This document shows positions 9,801-20,197 of a DNA stretch of 64,000 nt, one piece after another (position 1 is the stretch's first letter; each line of letters starts with the position of its first letter). Position numbers and translations under genes: made by a program. The stretch spans positions 1 to 64,000 of the forward strand of contig CM049994.1 in assembly GCA_016630955.3 (NCBI GenBank), given 5' to 3'. Source of the DNA: Didymella arachidicola (taxonomy: Eukaryota > Ascomycota > Dothideomycetes > Pleosporales > Didymellaceae). Under the pieces are notes generated by a model that ran no database searches, was not told the origin of the DNA, and saw nothing but the letters and a program-made list of their open reading frames with translations.

Positions 9801-12800
9801 TTACGATAGTAACCTCTTACTAGATACCCGTCCCCTCCTCCGCTTTATAGTACTTGAGGTTCGACTACTTTGTACTTTTGAACTAGAGTCCTTCTTGCTT
9901 CTATCCTTCGGAATCCTAGTCCTTGCCCTGAGCGTCCTTTCCTCCTCCCACTCGCTTGTATCCAGCTCTGACGCAGGATCTGATTCTACATTATTCTGAC
10001 TAGTATTTCGACCTGTTGCTCGCCTCTTTTTTGACATGGCGCGCTCTTGAACAAGATCGTTCAGTTGCTTTTGCATATCGAGAATTTTTCTCGTAAGAGG
10101 GCTGCAACTCTCAGTCTCTCTGCGTCGCTTTTTCCCTCTTTGTTGCCTCTGCTCAGGTGTCTGTGTATGCAGAGCCTCGTCTGGGGGCTCTGTATCGCTT
10201 ATTCCGGGTGTAGCACACTCTGGTGTTCCCTTAGAAATAGCGTCCGGGTAGTAACCAACTTGTGTTGTACTGCTTGAGGTTTTGTGCACGGTTGCTAAGC
10301 TATAGTCTAGAGCGTCTTCCTCTCGGGTCAACGTGAATTTATGCCACATATGGCTGTTTACTAGGTAGCGATCAATCAGATCAGGCTGGAATTTGGTAGG
10401 AAATCCATGCTCTAGCGCATATGCATTGGCATGTGTAACTGGTCTATGACCTGTTTGGAAAGCTAGGAGTTGAAGGAATCTATTGTAATCCTTAGGCGTA
10501 TTGGGGTCGAATGCAGTAACAAGTGCAGGGAGATGCTTCTTTGCAATGCTAGTCGCAGTTTGTCTGTACAGACTGGTAGTTGTTGGAGTAGGGCATTTGG
10601 CTGTTGACCTTTTCAGACTCGAGTGGGCTTTACTTAAAGAAAAGCAGGCCGTTGCACTGTCATGAGTACTAAACAAGTGAGGGTTCGTTGAGCCTGTAGA
10701 TTGCGCCCCTGACTTTCGACTAATAAGACTGCGGAATGGGCGGATGTACACAAGGTAAAGGTAAAGAACTCTTTGTACCATAGGACAGGGGGAGCGTACG
10801 ATATAAAACGAGTTGTTGGTGTTGGTGTTTGCCTTGTTGTATGCGAAGACAAGTATCACTTTTCCTTTGTAGATAAAGATGTTTCGTCGCACGGAGATCG
10901 TGTCAGCCCACCGTAGGACTCTGAGCTCCTCACCACGTGCTAGCATGCCGCTTGTTAGGTGCATTGCTGCATAAAGCAGACGAACAAAGCTGTCGCTTTC
11001 GTTCAAGTACCGCCTCTGCTTTGCTCTCCCTCTACTTGTCTCTGACGAGAAGCCGCCTTGTTCTGAGAACGCTAATTTGCTCACAGCGCGGAAAGCTCCC
11101 TGGAGTTTGTTGGCTAGGTGCGCCAGAAACGAGAATCTAGGGCGATGGGTCGCAAGATTATCTTGTAGAATGTCAAGTTGAACGTCTGGCCACCATCTGA
11201 AGAGGAGCTCCTGTGCACGGCTTTGTAAACCTACTACAACAGTGTGAATTGTCTCACGAAATTGTCGCATATGAATCTGTGTTTCCGCAATATAGAGTGT
11301 CAAGCCATCTGAAGACCAGGAGATGTTTGTTCTAGGACCCTCGCGCCTCGCGATTGCTCTTCCGTGCTGTAGTCGCTCGATAAGGTAACCAGCTGGTGCA
11401 AGACTACCTCGCTGAAGATACTTGGGTCGGATATGCTCACGCAGTCGCTGTGCTTGGTCGGGGTAGGCTGTACGCTCGGGCCAAGGATTCTTAAGATAGT
11501 TGTATGGTGCAAGTGGTAGGGCATACTCGAGTATAATCAGGCGACCTACCCACAGCAGTGCTGATATAAAAGGAGTATAGTCGTAGGGCTTGCGGAAACA
11601 TAGCTCTGTGGGATGTATTCCCAAGACACCAGAGAAGTTCATGATAGCGCTACGGCTCATGTTTCCGTCGTGCGACAAGTCTGTCCAGAACATGACAAGA
11701 AGTTGAAAGAGATTTTCGTTCAGGGCGGCCAGAGATGACTGGAGCAGAATCCCGAGGTCTGCCTGCTGGCTGACAGCAGTGACGTGGTCCCAGATATGGT
11801 TCATCATGGCCAGCTGAGCCGTGGTTAGCTGCAGCCCAGAGATGTCGTTTGTAGGCTCTTTTATGTTGCGCGACAGTGCTAAGACGCGGAAAATGTAGCA
11901 TAAGAATCGCTCGTGGATTCTATAGTATCTTCGTCGGGTGTTTTCGCGTTGTGGCAGCTCAAAAGGGTAAGGAAGAAAAGAAGGCGTCCAGCTCCGCAGC
12001 CAGCAACGCAAAACCCGTGGCGTCTGCTTTAGTGTTGCTTCGCATCGTTGGAAAACGATTCTGCTGGCTTCTACAATCTTCCAGATCGTTCTCTCCGTCT
12101 GTGCTGGGCTTACACATTCGAATCCGTTCCAAAGGCCTAGTTTGAGATCATCTGATGTTGCCATGGGAGGCAGTGCTGCAGCTGCAACAATGATATGGAT
12201 AGGCTTGTGAGCAAACCACGCTGGCCACTCGCAGCCTCGCAGCCACTCAGTGTTCTCGTCGTGTTCTAGCTCTCCGTCGAGAACCACGCCGTTTAGCTCA
12301 TCATCTAAACGTTCTTCTTCTTCTTTCTCTTCATCCTCTACACGTGTTAAGCACTCGCTATTGCTTGTCTTAAGTGATCTTTCGTCGCTCTGATGCTGGT
12401 GAGAGCTGTCGTCTTGGCTCACCACCCAGTATTTGGGCGAGTACTTCGTCTAGCTCTGTAGATAACACTTGTATCGCGATTGATCTTAAAGGCACTCAGG
12501 CGCGCTAATGTTGTGGTGTTTCTTTGTATGCTGTCGTATCTGATCCCAATTAATACTCTTTCCCTCCAGACAGTGCGGGCAACAAAATCCAGTTAGAGGT
12601 GGGCTAAGGTAAGAGAGCGGCGTAGATCCATCCGGTCGGGGCACTAGATCATTGAAGGACTTCGCAGCAGGCACGTCGTCAAATCGTGCTATCGTAGCTC
12701 GACGCACTTTAGCGGGTTTATAGTGGCAAGTCCGTAAGTGGGTGTTTAAACCAGTTACAGGTACTGCGGTGTAACAAGGTGTACAGATAATGACGTTCTC

Positions 12801-12956
12801 GCTGGCAACAAACGTGACGTAGTCTAGAGCGATTGGTCCATGTTCCTGTAGCGTTTGGATAGCAAGCTTAGCAGATTGGTTGCTGACATTGCATACCTTT
12901 TGCTTAGCAATAGACGCTATGGGTAGGTCATTTCTTTTCGCAATCTGGCTACGTAG
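9801..12956 (-). pseudogene. OrsD-like C2H2 / tyrosine-recombinase-like gene, copy 2, broken by two nonsense codons
   Basis: One frame runs from a TAG at 12957-12959 to the stop at 9801 and is interrupted only by TAA at 12486-12488 and TAG at 12450-12452, 11 codons apart. Homology to copies 1 and 3 continues in the same frame across both stops (up to ECL before, TKYSPKYWVV after), so they are substitutions; the TAG sits where copy 3 has Trp, a G-to-A change. Upstream of the stops are CTPCYTAVPV...HLRTCHY and CPHCLEGKS...HTKKHH fingers. Downstream, 874 codons keep the core: ARGEELRVLRWADT, an NKA Lys, YRQTATSIAKKH, and QTGHRPVTHANAYALE with the same His-to-Tyr spacing. The C-terminus is strongly basic. 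No ATG at the 5' end. Possibly recently inactivated. Confidence 0.7.
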
Positions 12957-13021
12957 CTATCTGAGGTTACTAAACGCTTTGCTTGCGTAGCACACGTTTC
13001 TTTCCTTCTATTCCTATAATT

Positions 13022-15934
13022 CTAACCCTTTCTTATCTTTGTGTATCTAAGACCAGTGCTCGTACAGCTGATGCTGACTCTCCCGCTCTTTAGTCTAGCT
13101 GAATGTGATACGCTTTGGTTCTGAAGGACGTTACAAAGGTCGCTGCTCAGTCTACGCTTGCTTCGTGTCAATAATCTCCTATCAGGCCCTTTTGCCTCTG
13201 CTTTCTTTCCGTCTCCGCTATGCAGTGCGAAAAATACCTCTTCTGACATACCCACGTCTACCGCTTGATGTGCCGGCTTCATCGTTGACATCATCAATTT
13301 CTGTATCTGTGGGTCTAACGGGCCCGGATTTGCTTCTCTGTCTATAGGTCTGTCCTCGATCTCCAGGAACCGATGCCAAATCAGGCTGTTCTCAAAATAG
13401 CGGTCGATAAGCTCTGGCTGCAATCTCGCCGGATAGCCTCTCTCGAGAGCGTAAGCGCTTGCATGAATCGATGGAGTGTGACCTGTCTGGAAGGCTAATA
13501 GATGAAGAAAGCCGTTCTGGTCCTTTGGAATGTTGGGGTCGAACGGCTCCAGCAGTGTTGGGATATGCTTCTTGCTAATGGCGACCGCGATGTGGCGATA
13601 GATACACAGCTAAAGTCGAATGGGGCAGTCTGGCGTAGCCAGCTCTAGGCTCTTCGAGCAGTCTACTGCGCTGAAGCAACCAGTGGGATGATTGCTTCGG
13701 GTGAAGAGATGCAGATTCGTCTTTGTTCGCGCATCAATGAGTTTCAGTTGTCGGAGGAGGAAGTCGGTAAAAGGCCGTATATAGGCAAGATATAGGAACA
13801 GAGCTCGCTCTACTATAGGACAAGGCACCCGAATAATGTAGAACGAGTGGTTTGCTGTTGTGGACACTTTGTTGTAAGTGAAAACCAGCATGATGTGTCC
13901 CTTGTGTATTATAATGTTGCGTTGTACAGCGACGGTATTTGCCCAGCGTATAATGCGGAGCTCTTCCCCTCTAGCGGGCATGCCGCTCGTCATGTGGATA
14001 CCTGCAAAGATCAGTCGAATAAACTCGCCACGTCTCTGGAGATACGCCACCGCTTGCTGGCGTCCAGCGCCCTGCAGTGCTAGCCTCCCTTCTTGAAGAA
14101 AGAACGCTCGGCGGTAAAGATGCTTGAAGCTCATTTGCAGATTGTTCTCAGGCTCCGCTAGAAATGAATAGCCCGCTCGATAGCTTGTTAGCTTGTCCTT
14201 GATCCCACGCAAATTGACATCAGGCCACCACTGAAACATTAGATCGCGAGCTTCCCGATTGATCGCATCCAGAAGAGAGTGCACTGTAGAGCGCAGCTGT
14301 GTCAGAGTGATCTGAGATCCGTTCACCTCGAGCATCTGGCCATCAGGTGACCAGGAGATGTTTGTTTTGCCACCTTCCCGCTTTGCTACAGCTCTGCCAT
14401 GTTGGAGGCGCTCAATGAAATATCCGAGGGGCGCGAAGGTACCACGTTGGAGATACCTTGGCCGAATCTCTCTAAGAAGCCTCGACCCTTGATCTGGATG
14501 CGTAGTGCGTGCCTGGAGAAGAGGGTCCCACGAACTGTAAGCTCGCGACGGCAGCGCATACTCGAGGATCACTAATCTTCCTACCCAGATTAAGGCGGAA
14601 AGATATGGTGTGTAATCATACGCGGTGCGGAGAGTCAGCTTATACGGGTGGATCCCAAGCACACCGGAGAAATGAATGAGTGCTTTGGCACCTGCATCCC
14701 CGTCTATCGAAGTGTCTGACCAGAAGAGAACAAGCAGCTGGAAGATAGTTTCGAGGATGGAAGAGGATGGAGGAGGCAGTGGCGACGAAGGACTTGACAG
14801 GGCTCTCTCTGCCTCACTCGGCGACAGATTGTCCAGCGCCGCCCAGATAGTATCCGCCATTTCTGCCTGGGATGCGGTAAGTGTCAGGCCGTAGATGTCC
14901 TTCGCGTCGTCACCCTGCGCAAAGCAAATCTGCCTCGCTCGGAAAACATAGCAAAGGAAGCGGTAACAGTAGGAGCGGTACTTTTTCTGCGTAGCCTGTC
15001 GCTTTGGTTGCTCAAATGGGATAGGGCAATAATGTGGGCCCCAGCTGCGTAGCCAACAGCGAAGAACCCGCGGTGTAGATGACAGGGTCTCCTCGCACCT
15101 GTCTAGCACGCGACTCACAAGCTCAACGAGCACCAAGAGCTTCGTCTCTGTAGCTGAGCAGCTGCTCCATTGAGAGCCGTTCCATGGTCCTAGGTAGAGA
15201 GCTTCATGCTTTTTCGAGGGAAGCTGCGATGTAGCGACAATTACATGAAGCGGCTTGCGTGCGAACCAGCGTGGCCACCCGCACTCACAAAGCCAGTGCG
15301 TGTTCTCGTCGTGCTCTAACTTGTCTGGGAGACATGCGTTCTCGTTTGCTTCATTGGCAAGCCGGCGTTCCTCTTCATCTTCCATACGGAGAAGCTCCGC
15401 TATTTCTGGGTCGCGACAAGCTTCTTCCAGCTGCATCAATCTTTCTTCATCTGCTGGCTCTTCCTCGCAATCTGTTTCCACAGACTCAACGCTGTCCGTC
15501 CTGGTGCGGTCCACGCGCCAGTATTGTCCAGTCTTTCTGTGCGCGACCCATTGTTGCAGGAAGCATGAAACGTCCCTCCTGTCAACTAGTATGTTCCTTG
15601 TACTATGAGTTTTACTTAGATGCTTTCGAAGTTCGCCCCAGTTCACCGTAAGCCAGATGCAATGCGGGCAGCTGAAACCCTGGACAGGAGCCGCTAGGAA
15701 CGGCAAGACACGGCTGTCATTGGGAAGTGGAACGATGTCCAAGTCTTCCTGCGCTACGGAGAGATGTTCGTATTGGCGAAGTATAGTTGTGGATAGGCCG
15801 CTGCTGATGCCGTGATGTCGCTGGAGATGATTGAGGAGTACCTTGCGGGAAATGGCGCTCCTGCAAACCGTGCAAAACAGGTAGCCATATAGTGGCAGGT
15901 AGGAGATAATGTTCAGCGTTTCTCTCGCTTCTAA
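13022..15934 (-). pseudogene. OrsD-like C2H2 / tyrosine-recombinase-like gene, copy 3, broken by one amber codon
   Basis: A frame of 971 codons, open from a TAG at 15935-15937, has a single internal TAG at 13610-13612. Homology resumes in frame directly after it (IYRHIAVAISKKH, then QTGHTPSIHASAYALE). The N-terminus shows CTVCRSAISRKVLLNHL...HH and CPHCIWLTVNW...HLSKTH fingers, and the core has ARGEELRIIRWANT and an NK Lys. The amber lies between the two halves of the recombinase-like core, so any product ending there lacks the second Arg, the His and the Tyr. No ATG precedes NIISYLP; the codon matching the GTG of copy 1 is part of ACG CTG. A 3' splice-like TTACTGAC...CTTCTAG sits just upstream, so a leader exon is possible. 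Confidence 0.7.
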
Positions 15935-16578
15935 CTAGAAGCAAGCAGTCAGTAAACTTGACTGTATTGGTATAATTGCCTGGACACCTGCCTTAGCGAT
16001 AGTAGAAGGGGGATCTGGAAGGCTAGACTGCAACGTGCAGTAGCTGGGATTAACAGGATTTCCTGTGTAAATTCTCCACGTACGAGACATAGACTAGACT
16101 TAGCACCACGCCCCGCAGTTGTAGCAGTTGCATGAAATCGGAGGTCCAACTCAGCAGCAGAGGTTGCGGAGCCAAGATAGCTAAAAGGGGTAAGTGCAGG
16201 GGTAGTTATGGAGTCCATCCGGGACTAGTACGAAACAGGGCAGAAGAGATCCGTGCGGGTACCCCAACCTGTTGGTTCCCTGCCATGTAGGTTATATTAA
16301 CCCTTAATATAAAGCTATACACTTTATTACTACTACTCTTTATAAATAATAAGCCTTAGTAGTTATAAACTCTAAGTAATACTCTAGAACTTTAGTTATA
16401 ATTAACTCTAATTTAAGATAAGTATAAAAGGTAGTAGAGTAGCTCCCTAAATTCTATACTAAGTATACTTAAGTACTATATAAAAGGGGTAGTAATTATT
16501 ATATATAAGCTAGTTTTAGTATAATAGAAGATAGCTAAGCTTTAAGTAGCTAATAAAGCTACTATATAATATAAATTA
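15935..16578. other. Intergenic, then AT-rich degraded DNA
   Basis: 15935-16280 is unremarkable; its only open frame, 15949-16218 on the minus strand, resembles nothing I know. From about 16290 the composition drops to A/T with TA-rich words (TATAAA, AGTATA, TAGTAG), as in RIP-degraded repeats, and no source element can be recognised by eye. Confidence 0.6.
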
Positions 16579-18443
16579 ACGTACCTCACGGGTAAGTGGG
16601 CCACCCTGTCTAGTGGGCCACTTTTGCCAAGACCACACCAAAACTCTCTCCCTACACTAATGCCTCAACAACAAGGTCAATCAGACGCGTTAAAAGAAGC
16701 TCGGATACAGCTTGCACTTCAAGCTATCAAACAGGATGCGAATCTCTCCCTGCGACGCGTTGCAGCTATCTTCAACGTGCCCCGAACTACACTAGCCCAA
16801 CGACGCGCTGGACAGCCCTCAAGAGTTGATTCTATGCCTAGCCGACGGTATCTGGATGAGCACGCAGAGGAGGCGATTGTTGATCACGTTCTCTACCTTA
16901 TACAGCGAGGAGAACCCCCTCGCTTGTCAGATGTGGCTGATATGGCCAATTTGCTGCGACAAGAGCGTGGAATGGCCCCTGTTGGCCGAAATTGGCCCAG
17001 TACGTTTGTAAAGCGTCAACCAAGGCTAAAAGTAAAGTTTAGTCGCAAGTATGACTACAAGAGAGCCCTCTGCGAGGATCCTAAGATAATACAGGGCTGG
17101 TTCAGCCTAGTAGCTAATGTCAAAGCTAAGTACGGCATTGTGGACGAAGACACGTACAACTTTGACGAGACTGGCTTTGCAATGGGTCAGATTACCCCTG
17201 GAGCAGTGGTTGCAGACGTAGAGAACCGAGGACGAGCAAAGCAGATACAGCCAGGCAATAAGGAGTGGGCTACGTTAATCTTAGGCGTAAATGCTGCAGG
17301 GTGGGCTATTCCACCCTTTATTATCCTTAAAGCCAAAACCCACACCACCAACTGGTCTAAGGACAAAGATCTGCCCCAGGACTGGGTAATTGGGGTCTCT
17401 GAGAACGGCTGGACCAACAACGAGCTTGGTCTTGACTGGTTGAAGCACTTTAACAGGCATACTAAGGAGCGTACCTATGGGACCCACCGTTTGCTACTTA
17501 TAGACGGCCATGAGAGCCACCAGGCCGCAGCATTCACCCAATACTGCAAAGAGAACAAGATTGTAACTCTTACAATGCCTGCGCACTCATCGCACCTCTT
17601 GCAGCTGCTTGATGTGGGTTGTTTTGCCCCTTTGAAGCGGGAGTACGGGCATCAGGTCAACAAGCTCTCGCGCAACCGGATCAACCACATAGACAAGCAG
17701 TCGTTCCTAGTATGCTTAAGAGCAGCATATAACGCGACTATCACCCCTAGCAACATCCAGGGAGGGTTCCGAGGCGCTGGATTGGTCCCCTTTGACCCAG
17801 AACGGGTCATATCAACCCTCAATGTGAGGCTGCGGACTCCATCACCCCAACTACCTACCAACAACGAGCCCTGGCAGTCCCAAACCCCCAAAAACCTGCT
17901 TGAATTTCAGTCGCAATCAACTCTAATTCGAGACAAGTATAAGAGGCAGCAGGGCAGCTCACCTAATTCAGTGTATAGCGCGCTAGAGCACTATGCAAAG
18001 GGGGGAGCAAAGGTAGCGCACCAGCTTGCGTTGATGAGAAAGGAACGTGATGAGCTTCGAGAGGCTCTAGCAGCTGCAACAGAGCGCAAATCACATAAAA
18101 GGAAGCGAATTCAAACAGGAGGGAGCATAACAGTTGAAGAGGCACAGCGTTCAACTGCTCTAAAGGAGTTTGGCGTGCGTGGTGATGGTAAGAAGCCAAA
18201 GAAGAGGATGCGCGCTGAAGGAGGTGAACTATCCCAACGACGGTGTGGAACGTGCGGAGAGACAGGGCACAACGCGCGAACGTGTAAATAACACTTATCT
18301 ACCATGGACCTTGCCAGGACGTCTTCCTCAGAACCCCCATACGCGAGGTGCTGTTACTATACTACAATTTAATGTGAAGTTTGGTGTGGTCTTGGCAAAA
18401 GTGGCCCACTAGACAGGGTGGCCCACTTACCCGTGAGGTACGT
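16579..18443 (+). mobile_element. Fot1/pogo-like DNA transposon, complete, with 64-bp perfect inverted repeats and TA duplication
   Basis: The ends ACGTACCTCACGGGTAAGTG (16579) and their complement (ending 18443) match perfectly for 64 bases. TA flanks both sides (16577-16578 and 18444-18445), the target duplication of Tc1/mariner-pogo elements. Within each repeat GTGGGCCAC occurs twice, 8 bases apart, a plausible transposase-binding direct repeat. The 1865-bp element holds one long transposase frame. Perfect ends and an open frame suggest a recent insertion. It sits at the edge of the degraded repeat that starts at 18446. Confidence 0.95.
16660..18291 (+). CDS. Fot1/pogo-type DDE transposase, 543 aa
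   Basis: I start at the ATG at 16660 (MPQQQGQSD); the frame also opens upstream at TTG 16624, but that lies inside the terminal repeat. Domains in order: a psq-type helix-turn-helix (residues ~15-60, LSLRRVAAIFNVPRTTL); a CENP-B/Tc5-type helix-turn-helix (~75-145); and a DDE_1 catalytic domain with Asp169 in YNFDETGF, Asp282 in LLIDGHESH and Asp318 in LLQLLDVGCF, giving 35 residues between the second and third acid. A basic stretch and a CCHC knuckle (CGTCGETGHNARTC) close the protein at the very C-terminus. The enzyme cuts and pastes the element at TA sites. It is intact with no intron needed, so the copy could be active. Confidence 0.93.
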   Translation: MPQQQGQSDALKEARIQLALQAIKQDANLSLRRVAAIFNVPRTTLAQRRAGQPSRVDSMPSRRYLDEHAEEAIVDHVLYLIQRGEPPRLSDVADMANLLRQERGMAPVGRNWPSTFVKRQPRLKVKFSRKYDYKRALCEDPKIIQGWFSLVANVKAKYGIVDEDTYNFDETGFAMGQITPGAVVADVENRGRAKQIQPGNKEWATLILGVNAAGWAIPPFIILKAKTHTTNWSKDKDLPQDWVIGVSENGWTNNELGLDWLKHFNRHTKERTYGTHRLLLIDGHESHQAAAFTQYCKENKIVTLTMPAHSSHLLQLLDVGCFAPLKREYGHQVNKLSRNRINHIDKQSFLVCLRAAYNATITPSNIQGGFRGAGLVPFDPERVISTLNVRLRTPSPQLPTNNEPWQSQTPKNLLEFQSQSTLIRDKYKRQQGSSPNSVYSALEHYAKGGAKVAHQLALMRKERDELREALAAATERKSHKRKRIQTGGSITVEEAQRSTALKEFGVRGDGKKPKKRMRAEGGELSQRRCGTCGETGHNARTCK

Positions 18444-18445
18444 TA

Positions 18446-18868
18446 TACTTTATTTTTTACTAAGTTACCTAAATAGATAGTCTATAAGAAAGGGTTAGAG
18501 GTACTTTTAAAAAAGATACTAGCTTTTAGATTACCTATATAGACTATCTAGTAAGACGCTATCTAGTAAGATATAGCACTACTTTGCTACTAATAATAGT
18601 ATGTAGTTAAATAATAGGCTATTACGTCTTAGATAATATATTAGTAGGGAATAGTAGTATAGAACTACTAGTAACAAGCAAGAACTGCTATTGCAGTCCT
18701 GTGTTAGAGCACGCATCCCCGTGCAGGGCCGAGCTAGACCAATTTAGTCTATCAAAAGGGGTCAACTCTAGGCTAAGGCTGGGAGGAGACGAAGTAGGGC
18801 CGAAGTCGTGCACTATACCGGATTAAGCGAGAATTGAGCCCGGGTCGTGGCGGTCGCGTGGAGGTAGG
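18446..18868. repeat. ~0.4-kb dispersed repeat, degraded copy
   Basis: Partner of 9360-9786. Differences run overwhelmingly C to T and G to A in this copy (for example GCGTCTTAG... became ACGTCTTAG..., CCATGAGGAAGG became CTATAAGAAAGG), as expected of RIP. Its left end coincides with the pogo insertion; its right end, GTGGAGGTAGG, abuts the gypsy fossil, with TAGG shared by both. Confidence 0.75.
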
Positions 18869-18955
18869 ACTTCCTTAGTTAAGAGAGCATAATCTATAGA
18901 TTAACTAAAAGAACTAGCAAATAATACTTAAGTATTATAGAGTAGGTACACCTAG
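18865..18955 (+). pseudogene. RIP-degraded gypsy pol fossil, segment 1
   Basis: Aligns without gaps to element A pol DNA at about 22703-22793 (end of protease region). Differences are almost all C to T or G to A. The segment ends at the target duplication CCTAG of the solo LTR. Confidence 0.88.
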
Positions 18956-19423
18956 TGTTGAAGTCGTACTTTAAGCAAAGCTCGTAAGCACTAATTCTAT
19001 TGGTTCTCAGGGATGAGTACGGTGACAGGAAGCCGAGGGGGTTGGTTGCAATAAGGTGTACAGATACGATCTGTCAGTCTTGAGAGCAGGGTAACGATGA
19101 GTAGTACAGAGTAGACTGTCTAGCTCGAAGGTTGGGTTTGAGATCCAAAGACAAACTTTAACTTAGGATTGAACACACACTGTAAGAGTTGTGTTCCTAC
19201 TAGAATATATACTTAGTAGGAAAGCTAGAGTATCCCTTAATGCGCCTTGTTCCCTTGTAACTCGGGATGCATTGTCTTCCCGGGATGTGGTGGCATCCTG
19301 TGATTCTTGGGATGACGCTTCTTGGCGGGATGTCGACGCATGTCACGTGACACGTGACACGCTGTCATCCAAGCGCTTGCCCCGCTTCCCATCAGTACCT
19401 TGTTTCCTTCAGAGATCGTAACA
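18956..19423 (-). mobile_element. Solo LTR, type C, minus orientation
   Basis: 468 bp from TGTTGAAGTC to GATCGTAACA, i.e. TGTTACGATC...TTCAACA on the minus strand. It is flanked by CCTAG on both sides (18951-18955, 19424-19428) and closely matches both LTRs of element C, including the GGGATG cluster. A single LTR with matching target duplication is the product of LTR-LTR recombination. Confidence 0.95.
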
Positions 19424-19672
19424 CCTAGATAGTAACCTATATAGCTTATAATATAGCTAGTAGATAAGAAAAAGATTAATAATATCTCTTTAAATAAAAT
19501 GTGCTAAGTTAGAGTAGTTAACTATATAGATACTAACTAGCTCTAGGATTATAAAGTAATAGTTAAAAAGAATAGTATAACTCCTAATATCCTAGATAAA
19601 TATAGAGAGTTTATAGACCTTTTCTATAATAAGAAGACTGTAAAGGTATTACTATAGCACTAGGAATAGGAC
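19424..19672 (+). pseudogene. RIP-degraded gypsy pol fossil, segment 2
   Basis: Continues segment 1 without gap (element A pol DNA 22789-23037). CpG and CpA sites have become TpA. It ends with AGGAC, the target duplication of element A. Confidence 0.9.
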
Positions 19673-19795
19673 TGTTACGAACCTGAGACGGGGCAAGGCA
19701 GAAGATAAGAGAAGGAAGGATTGATGACACTCGGGGACAACCCGCAGGCCTTCAAGAAGGTCAGCACCCGGAACCAATGACGACGTAACCCCTCA

Positions 19796-19917
19796 TGTTC
19801 CAAAGTCTTGGCGGAACGCCACCATGGAACAAGTCACGTGATGTTCCAAGAATCCCACGATGTTCCAGGGAGTACCAGGTTGGAACAACTATGGAACAAT
19901 GGAACAAGAATGGAACA
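19796..19917. promoter_or_regulatory. U3 motif cluster of element A: eight TGGAACA/TGTTCCA
   Basis: Eight copies of TGGAACA, in either direction, lie at 19796, 19825, 19842, 19861, 19881, 19892, 19900 and 19911, with GGCGGAACGCC and a CACGTG (19835-19840) among them. A TATATA at 19926-19931 follows. The cluster is repeated in the 3' LTR. It is the likely promoter control region, and I infer that the element's own Zn2Cys6 protein may bind it. Confidence 0.7.
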
Positions 19918-19959
19918 CCTGTATGTATATAGTACGTAGGAACACAACTCTTACAGTTC

Positions 19960-20190
19960 GTGTTCAATCCTAAGTTAAAGTTTGTCTTTGGATCTCAAAC
20001 CCAACCTTCGAGCTAGACAGTCTACTCTGTACTACTCATCGTTACCCTGCTCTCAAGACTGACAGATCGTATCTGTACACCTTATTGCAACCAACCCCCT
20101 CGGCTTCCTGTCACCGTACTCATCCCTGAGAACCAATAGAATTAGTGCTTACGAGCTTTGCTTAAAGTACGACTTCAACATTTTGAACAC
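19960..20190 (+). promoter_or_regulatory. Self-priming pair: GTGTTCAA in R and TTGAACAC primer-binding site
   Basis: GTGTTCAA at 19960-19967 lies 34 bases after the TATA box, where the transcript should begin. TTGAACAC at 20183-20190, two bases past the LTR, is its exact complement. No tRNA-type TGG follows the LTR. This fits the self-primed reverse transcription known from the Tf1/sushi group. Confidence 0.65.
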
Positions 20191-20197
20191 CCCCAAG

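Noticed and set aside
5963..15934. Starship-type captain gene with cargo
   Set aside because: The recombinase-like proteins have OrsD-type fingers and sit in tandem by the telomere; no DUF3435-like layout, flanking direct repeats or cargo boundaries are seen.
15949..16218. 89-codon minus-strand frame as leader exon of OrsD-like copy 3
   Set aside because: It has an ATG and the right strand, but no donor site joins it in frame convincingly and no counterpart is visible upstream of copies 1 or 2.
19761..19967. Recurring 68-131-codon minus-strand frames starting MNTNCKSCVPT (also at 26483, 27391, 34156; plus strand at 49803)
   Set aside because: They lie wholly inside LTRs, cross the TATA box and U3 arrays, and differ in every way between LTR types; no domain.
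20181..20190. tRNA-type primer-binding site
   Set aside because: The post-LTR bases are TTTTGAACAC with no TGG start; complementarity to the element's own R is exact instead.
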